Source: Rhypophila decipiens (Eukaryota; Ascomycota; Sordariomycetes; Sordariales; Naviculisporaceae). Taken from it: a DNA stretch of 49,738 bases. The notes under the pieces are model-generated. The model saw nothing but the letters and a program-made list of their open reading frames with translations, was not told where the DNA came from and ran no database searches. Each line of letters begins with the position of its first letter. The stretch's first letter is position 1. This document shows, one piece after another, positions 42,814 to 49,738 of the stretch. The position numbers were made by a program, and so were the translations under genes. The stretch lies in NCBI GenBank assembly GCA_033297075.1, contig MU858290.1, positions 1 through 49,738 on the forward strand. The letters are read 5' to 3'.

Positions 42814-45021
42814 ATGGACGGAGTGTCGATCGTCACCTCAATCATCACCCTCAGCAAGACTCTACAGTCCTTTGCGAGACTTGTTGCGGATTATGGTGCT
42901 GCCAATGACACCGTTCGGGAAATAAAAAGTACCTGCGAGTTTGCTAACGTGATACTGACCAGCATCAAAGAGCAACTCGATGCCCATATTGAGCCGGCAT
43001 TGCTACCCGGGGCGCCAAACGGGAGACAACAGGCAACCGGTACACGCTCCACGTCGGTTGACCTTCGCGAGGTGTTACGAAACAATGTCTCACGGCTCCA
43101 GCTCGATGTCACGGCCTTGGTCAATGAAGTGCAAAACCTATTCGATCCCAGCCGCCCCCCGTCGCTAATGGGGGAATGGAAGTCGAGCGGGAGACTCGTA
43201 TGGAAAAAGACGTATCTCGAAGGCATGCATGATCGGATCAAGTCCAAGTTGACGCATCTTCAACTCGTCCAGAACAACCTCACAGCGTATGCTTCGCCCC
43301 CGGTGGCTTTCACCCTGGTAGGACGAAGGGCTAACAAAGGGCGCATTAGACAAGCCAACCATGCGGCCTTTGAGCCGCATTCGCCTGATAGTGTCATTAA
43401 TAGTCTGAGCCACCTTTTCAGATCTCCTTCCCAACGACGGACTTCCTCTGACCGGTACGCTCGACAGAGACTCGTCAACGCGGTAAAGGAGCGGAATGGC
43501 AAAGAGGCCGAGGACCTTCTCCACCAGGTTGACCCAAACTTTGTGTCCGAAGACAACGACGGTCTCTTTCCACTACACTACGCGGCGAAGAACGCCGACG
43601 AGCCAATGATGTTGCTCCTCCTCGACCGCGGGGCCAGGGTCGACTGTTCACATGCTCATCCCACTCCCCTCATGCTTGCCCTTCAGAACACACGTGTTGC
43701 ACCTGCCCTTACGCTCATGAGCCGAGGGGCCAATGTATGCCAAGCGGATCCTGTCGGTCTCAAACAATCCCCACTGCATGTCAGCGCGAGGCAGAACCAC
43801 TACGACATTGTCCAAGTACTTCTGGGATGCAATGTCGATCTGAACGTTCGCGATAGGGAAGGTCATACGCCACTGTTTGAGTGTGTAAAGAGCGAGCTTC
43901 GACATTTGGTCCCGGGCGATGTGGGCGTGCTGCGCATATTGCTTGAACGAGAAGTCATGGGCAAACGAGCCAACCCTGCGCTAGGAAGATACAAAGATAA
44001 CTTCAACCCTCTTCACCTCGCGGCCCAGAAGGGCTACGTTGATGATCTAGAGCTCTTGTTAGAGGCGACCAAAGCACTCGGTGACGGTCTCGGCCCGGAT
44101 TCAGCAACCACCTGGGACAAGAAGGGTCGGTCAGCTCTCTGGTATGCGGCTTCTGAGGGCCAGGTGGAGGCGATCAAGCTGCTCCTACGATATGGCGCCC
44201 AGGTCAACCGACACTTTCAGTTTGAAGGGGCGCAGCAGCCCACAGCGCTGTGGGCCATGGCAGCCTCGACGAGCTCGGCCGAGGATAAAACGAGTGGTGT
44301 GTTGGCTTTACTCAACGCTGGTGCTAAGGCGGATCTCGGCCGGAATGCGCAAGGCCAGACCCTCCTGTCCGCGATGTGCGAAATGGGCAATGCATCTCTC
44401 GTTCGCTCGCTTTTAAGTAAGGGAGCAGACCCTCGAGACTCTGACGGTCAGGGGATGCAAGCAATCCACCACGCAGCCAAAACCGGAAACCAAGTGATTG
44501 TCGATATTCTCTTGAAGTGCGAATCGCAGACGGTCGACATTAACTGCAAGGATGGCTCCGGGGCGACCCCGTTAATCTACGCCGCTATGAACGGCCACGA
44601 TTACTTGGTCAGCTTTTTGGAGAGACATCAACCGAGACCTGCGGACTGGCGACTTCCAGATAACAATGAAAGTGATGCGTTTTACCTCGCCTGTGCGACT
44701 GGACACACCTTTTGTGCAATATACCTCCGTGCGCTTGGTGCTGAGATCAACAGGCCGAACCATCGACGAATAACACCACTACATATTGCTGCTCGGGGCG
44801 GGCACTTTGATACCGTCCTCTGGCTCTTGCGAAACGGGGCCGACAAGAATGCCAGGGCACCGACTGCCTCTGGGGCCGAGCTTACCCCTGACGAGGTTGC
44901 CAAGACCAGCCCGGGTATTGCGGACCCTGGGTTGAGAGAGGCCATTGCTTCCTTGATCAAGCACTGGACCCCTGACCAGGCTGCGAGTGTCAGATGGATG
45001 ATTACGAGCAACTTGAGGTGA
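42814..45021 (+). CDS. STAND-type N-terminal domain fused to ankyrin repeats
   Basis: A single exon of 735 residues; the ATG at 42814 (MDGVSIV) is preferred because it begins the conserved domain. Residues 1-about 180 are helical and resemble the fungal N-terminal domain of STAND/NLR-like proteins (VTSIITLSKTLQSFARLVAD, STCEFANVILTSIKEQL), related to HeLo-type domains. From about residue 225 to 710 there are about twelve ankyrin repeats, for example FPLHYAAKNADEPMMLLLLDRGA, SPLHVSARQNHYDIVQVLL, NPLHLAAQKGYVDDLELLL and TPLHIAARGGHFDTVLWLLRNGA. No NACHT or NB-ARC P-loop lies between them, so this is a two-part version of the usual three-part receptor. The family is linked to non-self recognition and heterokaryon incompatibility; that role is inferred. 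Confidence 0.9.
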   Translation: MDGVSIVTSIITLSKTLQSFARLVADYGAANDTVREIKSTCEFANVILTSIKEQLDAHIEPALLPGAPNGRQQATGTRSTSVDLREVLRNNVSRLQLDVTALVNEVQNLFDPSRPPSLMGEWKSSGRLVWKKTYLEGMHDRIKSKLTHLQLVQNNLTAYASPPVAFTLVGRRANKGRIRQANHAAFEPHSPDSVINSLSHLFRSPSQRRTSSDRYARQRLVNAVKERNGKEAEDLLHQVDPNFVSEDNDGLFPLHYAAKNADEPMMLLLLDRGARVDCSHAHPTPLMLALQNTRVAPALTLMSRGANVCQADPVGLKQSPLHVSARQNHYDIVQVLLGCNVDLNVRDREGHTPLFECVKSELRHLVPGDVGVLRILLEREVMGKRANPALGRYKDNFNPLHLAAQKGYVDDLELLLEATKALGDGLGPDSATTWDKKGRSALWYAASEGQVEAIKLLLRYGAQVNRHFQFEGAQQPTALWAMAASTSSAEDKTSGVLALLNAGAKADLGRNAQGQTLLSAMCEMGNASLVRSLLSKGADPRDSDGQGMQAIHHAAKTGNQVIVDILLKCESQTVDINCKDGSGATPLIYAAMNGHDYLVSFLERHQPRPADWRLPDNNESDAFYLACATGHTFCAIYLRALGAEINRPNHRRITPLHIAARGGHFDTVLWLLRNGADKNARAPTASGAELTPDEVAKTSPGIADPGLREAIASLIKHWTPDQAASVRWMITSNLR

Positions 45022-46480
45022 CATGGATATCGGCATCTTTTATTGGATGACCGCGCTAAAGACTACAGGCATCTTTCGCGGGCATGTTGTCAGCAAGATT
45101 TAGCAATGTGAAGTTTAGCCTCGTTTGTGGACGTATGATTACCGAGTAGTACTAAATATGCGGGCTCCCGTTCATAATATCCAAGAAAACTTGTTTCCGA
45201 GCTTTGCACGGCGTGTATTTGAAGCAGAAAATCCTATGAGGGTCCACAACACGGATCAAGACCTTTGCGTCTCGGCCTGGTGTACTTTCGGCCGGTGACG
45301 CCGATCCAATTACGCTGTTTGTGGGTCGTTCAGGTATCTGAGAAAGCCAAAAGAAATTAAATTACGAAGCTGTGAAAAAACGCCACACAAAGTCAAATTT
45401 TCGTTGTTCGCTGGGGCTTGCCCTGGTTCTCTTCGTGTTAAAGATATTCGGGTTAAACTTTATATGTGGAACTTTCCTGTTCCGATGTACCTGGGGATTT
45501 TGGCTGTACAGTGGATCTGAGGCATTGATCACTTTCCTCTTAACAACCTGATGACCGTCGTCGAGGGTCTTTTCCGTGTTCATTCGGAGTATTGATAGCA
45601 GGATCTTTACATCTCATTTTCACGCCCACGTCTAATGGAAAAATGGCACACCAAGGTTGCTTAACTTTGGCCCTCTTTTTGGCCTTCTTACTTTGGCCAC
45701 CTTCACTTTACTTTGCCCTTGCCTTAGTTCTGTTAAGAACCCTGCTTTTGTTACTGTTATTTCACCGTCTCATCTGCAACGGATATGTTTCGATGCCAAT
45801 TACCTCATCAACATTCACAGTGGGCCTCGAAGCCGTGGGCACCAATACGCCGCGACACCGTCATCGGATGACAAGGGTCGCACTGTTAGTGCAGAGAAGC
45901 GGCCGCGAGGTCGAGGACTGGTGCGCGGAGTCGTACCCAACCTGTGACGCGGGTGGATTCGAGCCGTCGTGGGGGTCGACCGCCCAGATAAGCACCGGGC
46001 TGGCAATCTCACCTGAGACGTGTGGTTGGCTTTGAGCCAGGTAAGCCGCAAAGAATGCGGAGAAAGGGAAGAAAAGGGTGACAAGGGAACCCTTTGAAGG
46101 ATAGATAAAGAAATGTGCATATTGGTTTGTTGCTCAGGCAAAGGAAACTTGCAGTGTGAGGATTCAGGGGGATGTCCAATAAAATGTAAAGCACCAATCA
46201 AAGGAAACACGTCAAACCTTGAGTAATATATGAGTAATGTAGAAAACGAGCTTAAAATTGAGAGCAAAATTGAAGGAATTCCTAGGTTTTATATTCGAGG
46301 GTTAGGGTTGTATAGGGATATCTACCCCTTTTAAGTTAATAAAGTAAATCAAGTAGTTAAAAGTAGTTCTTAATTTATATTCCCGTGACCATCCCGGACA
46401 TATGAAACAGTTCCAAGAACCCAGCACCATGTAAGAACCGTCCACCATATCATAACATTCATCCATTCGTGTATTTCCCA
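45022..46480. other. Intergenic region
   Basis: No supported gene. It holds the second copy of a dispersed repeat (45082-45150), a plus-strand frame at 45592-46035 whose Leu-rich start is low-complexity, and AGGGTTAGGGTTGTATA at about 46299-46315 in AT-rich DNA. Confidence 0.45.
45082..45150 (+). repeat. Dispersed repeat, copy 2 (matches 19423-19500)
   Basis: Starts with GCATGTTGTCAGCAAGATT, identical to copy 1, then diverges mainly by T for C and A for G (TAGCA for CAGCA, TTTAGCC for TTTGGCC, GTATGA for GCAGTGA). Confidence 0.65.
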
Positions 46481-47128
46481 TTACAACAATGCCATGGCCA
46501 CCGCCAAACCAGCGATAGCCGCCACCGCCGACACGCATCCCGTCTGGCGCGGGCCCGCGTTCTTCCCAGAGCCGGCATTAAACACGGCGCTCGCAGCGGC
46601 CTTGCACTCGGCCACGTCCGTCGCGACTATTGCATCAAACATGCCCTCGAGAGGCCCGCCACATCTATCACCAATGGACATGGCCTGGTCATGGATGCTC
46701 TTCTGCCAGGACGTGAACTCGCTCGAGTACGAACTCAAGGCGCTGGCCAGCGACGCCGGCGGCGTGACCGTCTCGGTGTAGTGCGTCTCGCAGAACCCGT
46801 CGACCTGGCTGAGGGCCGTCACCGTGGAAAGGGACACGCCGCTGTCCTCGGCCTCGTTCTCGATCCAGCTGCGGAGGGCGCCCGTGGGCGCGGGCATGTC
46901 GCGCACGATGGACAGGTAGTCGGTCTTGATGCAGCTGGACTGGTGCTCGTTGCTTGCGGTCAAACCGGGGTCGATGACCCCGCCGGCGCCGAGGCGGTTC
47001 TGCGGTATTGCGTCGGCGAAAGCGCGCGCGACGAGAACAGGCGGCGGTGTAATTCGCGGGCCGGGGGCGGCGATAGCGGAGACGGCTGCGGCGGCGATGG
47101 CCATGGTGAAGACGGCTTGGGTTAACAT
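46481..47128 (-). CDS. GPI-anchored secreted protein with four or more Cys
   Basis: An uninterrupted frame of 215 residues. The signal peptide covers about residues 1-21 (MLTQAVFTMAIAAAAVSAIA); a second in-frame ATG at residue 9 would also work. The mature part holds Cys in SSCIKTDYLSIV, DGFCETHYTETV, DRCGG and AECKAAA, with Pro-rich and Ser-rich spacers (TPPASLASALSSYSSEFTSW). The C-terminus is a short hydrophobic tail after a small-residue site (SAVFNAGSGKNAG), fitting GPI anchoring. The layout resembles uncharacterised fungal proteins sometimes labelled infection-structure-specific; I make no functional claim. The gene is strongly GC-biased at third codon positions, in contrast to its AT-rich 3' flank. 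Confidence 0.8.
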   Translation of the reverse strand: MLTQAVFTMAIAAAAVSAIAAPGPRITPPPVLVARAFADAIPQNRLGAGGVIDPGLTASNEHQSSCIKTDYLSIVRDMPAPTGALRSWIENEAEDSGVSLSTVTALSQVDGFCETHYTETVTPPASLASALSSYSSEFTSWQKSIHDQAMSIGDRCGGPLEGMFDAIVATDVAECKAAASAVFNAGSGKNAGPRQTGCVSAVAAIAGLAVAMALL

Positions 47129-48595
47129 GATGTTGTTACTTGTAGGTGAGTTTGGAGAATAATGATAGGGTGTGTAGTCTGGTCGGTAAACAAGAACGAA
47201 AGATGGTCTGTTTCAAGACTCACACAAGATTTCGACCGAGGGATTCTTGGATGATCATATACTCTCTGCAGTTTTGCACTGCTTGGCGTTAGTCCAGAAG
47301 GATTGCAGGAGGACATGATTCCTTCAACAACACCGCCACACCGCGAACTAATCTCCCAAATCACAATGGCTTGGCGAATGAGAGCGGGTGCGACAAAGTG
47401 ACTAGCTGGACATTTGGAGGCAGCCTGAGATCACCCAGATCGTCTGGTGACTCTTTCTCTACCTTCCATTACGGGTTGTGAGAATCGAAGCCAGACAAAG
47501 TTGCCGGAAAGAATGTGGAATCCATCCTCAATAGGAAAAGGTCGGCCTCTTTGCAATGCACTATCAACGGTAGTCTATCTTGGCATGCTCCTTTTAGCAG
47601 GCAGAAGAGCCCAGGCACTGCAGGCAGGCCGTAAAATGCGCCGAAAATACCACTAAGGTGCACTGCCTTGGTTGGCAGCCACAGATCAGCCCACTCAAGC
47701 CACGGAATTTCGAACGTACGCTTGATAGTCGGGGATTTGGGACTAAACTGTCGACGCTAGCCCCGGCCAAAAAGCCATGTCCACGAAGGAGGCGGGTGGG
47801 ACGCGAGATACGGGATTGTGGGGCTGTTCGGATGGAGTCCGAGGTTGGTAACCCGTTGGTTCGACTGAAGCCTGCCAAGCTCACTATAATGGTGCACTAT
47901 TGGCTGAAAAATCATGGCGCCTCTTGCTAAAGGGTGCCAGTGGGAGCGTGGCAGGAAGGTCGTGCCCCGGGAAAGAGGCTGACAGCGTCGTTGATCTCGG
48001 AAAGCCCATCAGATCAGATCTCTTGCTACGTACAGGGACTCCAAGGGTCTCCGCAAGTCTTGGCAGTGCTTGGTACTGTAGGTACGATCGGACGCCGCGC
48101 ACGAAATCAGGAACAAACGAGAGATCCGAAGGAGTCATCCGCGACTGGGAGAAGAGAAAGGCGTCCGAAATGTGTCATATCACTGGGAAGTGCACCGTCA
48201 ACAGCAAAAAGTCCAAACTCGAAACCAAAACACAACAATTTTCAAGGCAGTGAAAATACAGCCACGCCGCTTTTTCTACCCGACTGGGAGGCCCCTCAGG
48301 AAAATTAGAAGTCAGGGACCTGTAGAACCACGGGAAGACCAGTGACTTTTTAGGTTTTGGATTTCTAGCAAACGTATTCAAAAATACACTTCCATGCCCA
48401 GATGCTGTGATACCACCGTCGATATGCCGTTATGCCGCTGTCCACGACTTCCAGTGGCTGACGTGGCTGCAACTAACCTGGAATCTCCACTTCTTACAAA
48501 CTTTATATTGACCGTCAAGCAGCCAGAAGGGGTCCACTCCATAAAAGCTCTATTATTTCTGTGTCTAAACCTCCCGAAAACTTAAATGTGCGAAA
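47129..48595. other. Intergenic region
   Basis: No supported gene; short frames on both strands only. The first 200 bases are the promoter region of the GPI-anchored protein gene. Confidence 0.45.
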
Positions 48596-48779
48596 TGTGT
48601 GTCTGTGTCTAGACCTCCAAGACCGGTGCCTAGCCGCTCCCCCATATCTGGTTATGTTGGTGGCCAGTGGCACGATGGCAAATGATGACAGAAGCAGCCG
48701 GGCCCCGTCAGGCCAACCAACGAAACAAAATGCGCTGTGATCCGGTAAACTCGACCGGACGGTTGAGATGCAAACCTCG

Positions 48780-49075
48780 CTCGACGAAGGCTTGGTATTT
48801 TTGGAAGAGGTACTTTTCTTGGCGCTCTTGGGAGCTGGAGCTGGAGCTGGAGCTGGAGCACGAGGAGCCCGTCCACCAGGGGCGCCACCGACACCAAGAC
48901 CGTGAGCCTTCAGCAGTGTCCCATACCGTTTGGCTCTGGTGGTCTGAAATTTAACGTCAGTAAACGTGGCCCAAAGAGCTGTGGTAGCGAGAAATTCTGC
49001 AATCTGGAGACTCACACGGCAGCCTTGGATACGATGCCTAACTGGTCTTGGTACAAGATGAAGCAGAAGCTAAGT
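48780..49075 (-). pseudogene. Possible remnant of a small Myb/SANT-like chromatin protein gene
   Basis: On the minus strand, an LGIVSKAA segment (about 49015-49040) is followed, after a gap that could be an intron ending TTTCAG, by AKRYGTLLKAHG and then an Ala-Pro repeat and a Lys/Ser-rich stretch. This order, IVSKAA then AKRY.LLKAHG, resembles small fungal Myb-like proteins in which the two parts are directly joined. I could not find a matching first exon with an ATG, so this is either an unrecognised spliced gene or a relic. Confidence 0.3.
48831..48859 (+). repeat. GGAGCT hexanucleotide microsatellite
   Basis: Nearly five copies of GGAGCT in a row; on the minus strand they encode an Ala-Pro repeat inside the possible gene remnant. 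Confidence 0.85.
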
Positions 49076-49738
49076 TAAAGATATCCTGGCTCCCTTGTGA
49101 ACGGCATAGTGGGTTGTGCCTGGGAGCGGTGGCCGATTACCTCTAACCTTGATCAGGCACTTGTTGTCGCTTGTTATCTCCTTCGTGCCCCCTTCCAAGT
49201 CGTAGTGGATATTTTTCGGCATCCAACAACTCTAGAAGTTCATCTTTCACATGAGGGCCATCAAGTGTGCTTTTCGACGATTGAAAACAATGGCTAGTGA
49301 CAAACCACTCTGCGCGGCCAAGGCTCTCGATGGGGGGCGAAGATAGCCGGGTGGCGGGGACCTCGTTAATGGGAGGATTCGCTTGGAGATCGGATTGCAT
49401 CATGATGATTGCCGACATACATCTTGCAAAAGCTTTTTCCTGTGGTACCGAAATGGAAGGTGTGGACATGGGAAGGCCACAGACGTCGGCGGAGGCCATG
49501 AACTTCCTGGTTGGGCACGTTATTGTCACCGGCTTCCAGACTGCATTTCAAACACCCACGCGCCTCCAATAAAAGTTCTTGTGAACTGATGTGACCATAA
49601 GAATTTAAGAAAGGCCAGACATCCAAGCCACCTGACCAAATTGGATGAGGCAGCATCCCCGCACGTTGGCTGGTGTTTCACTGCACGTTGATGACTTCTA
49701 AGCTGGAATCTTCGGGACGTATCCCATGCCCCACCACC
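49076..49738. other. Intergenic end of window
   Basis: No supported gene. Overlapping frames on both strands (49143-49529 minus, 49297-49572 plus) show no domain or signal. Confidence 0.45.

Noticed and set aside
45592..46035. 147-codon frame with a Leu-rich hydrophobic start
   Set aside because: The hydrophobic run comes from CTT/TTG-rich low-complexity DNA and the rest has no protein-like pattern.

Overview
This window comes from a filamentous ascomycete, most likely a Sordariomycete-type mould. The signs are short spliceosomal introns (about 50-90 nt) with GT-AG ends and CTAAC/CTGAC-like branch sites, intron-containing nuclear tRNA genes, protein families typical of filamentous ascomycetes (SAT4/PTH11-like membrane protein, OPT transporter, HeLo/STAND N-terminus with ankyrins, GPI-anchored Cys-rich proteins), TTAGGG-type interstitial repeats and a few repeat copies with RIP-like C-to-T differences. 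Genes are spaced by 1-2.5 kb. No ribosomal or mitochondrial DNA and no CRISPR is present.

Layout: 0.4-1.5 kb has three intron-containing tRNA genes (Pro, Ser, Asp). 1.9-3.1 kb encodes a His/Asp-rich probable metal-binding protein. 5.6-7.1 kb is a three-exon SAT4/PTH11-like seven-helix membrane protein. 8.9-9.7 kb is a CFEM-like GPI-anchored protein. 10.7-12.6 kb is an MFS transporter of the polyamine/drug type. 13.8-14.2 kb is a small mitochondrial-type membrane protein. 15.3-15.5 kb is a 22-bp minisatellite. 15.7-18.3 kb (minus) is an oligopeptide transporter. 20.1-21.0 kb (minus) is a short-chain dehydrogenase. 22.3-23.7 kb (minus) is an unrecognised coiled-coil/Gln-Pro-rich protein read in two frames.

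26.3-30.9 kb is the most unusual locus: a membrane-anchored or secreted mucin-like protein with three copies of a Cys motif, followed by two tandem copies (A and B) of an extracellular-looking module that share a phase-0 intron at the same site. Module A has a Gly-Cys...His pair with the spacing of the CNF1 deamidase family; module B has lost the His. The locus is interrupted by one in-frame TAG, an 11-G tract that changes frame and one further frame change that may be an intron.

32.4-33.9 kb (minus) is a HIRIP3-like histone chaperone. 34.4-34.7 kb (minus) is a previously hidden 51-residue single-helix microprotein in three exons. 35.3-37.7 kb is the beta subunit of the AP-1 clathrin adaptor in five exons. 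37.9-38.6 kb is a 770-bp non-coding transposable element with perfect 26-bp inverted ends, a 6-bp target duplication and a central hairpin. 39.9-41.7 kb is a membrane-anchored pepsin-like protein without the catalytic motifs. 42.8-45.0 kb encodes a STAND-type N-terminal domain fused to about twelve ankyrin repeats. 46.5-47.1 kb (minus) is a GPI-anchored secreted protein. The last 2.6 kb holds only a possible remnant of a small chromatin-protein-like gene.

Housekeeping genes (AP-1 beta, HIRIP3, tRNAs, mitochondrial protein) alternate with accessory surface, transport and recognition genes; there is no clear metabolic gene cluster. All exon limits were read by eye from splice signals and frame continuity.
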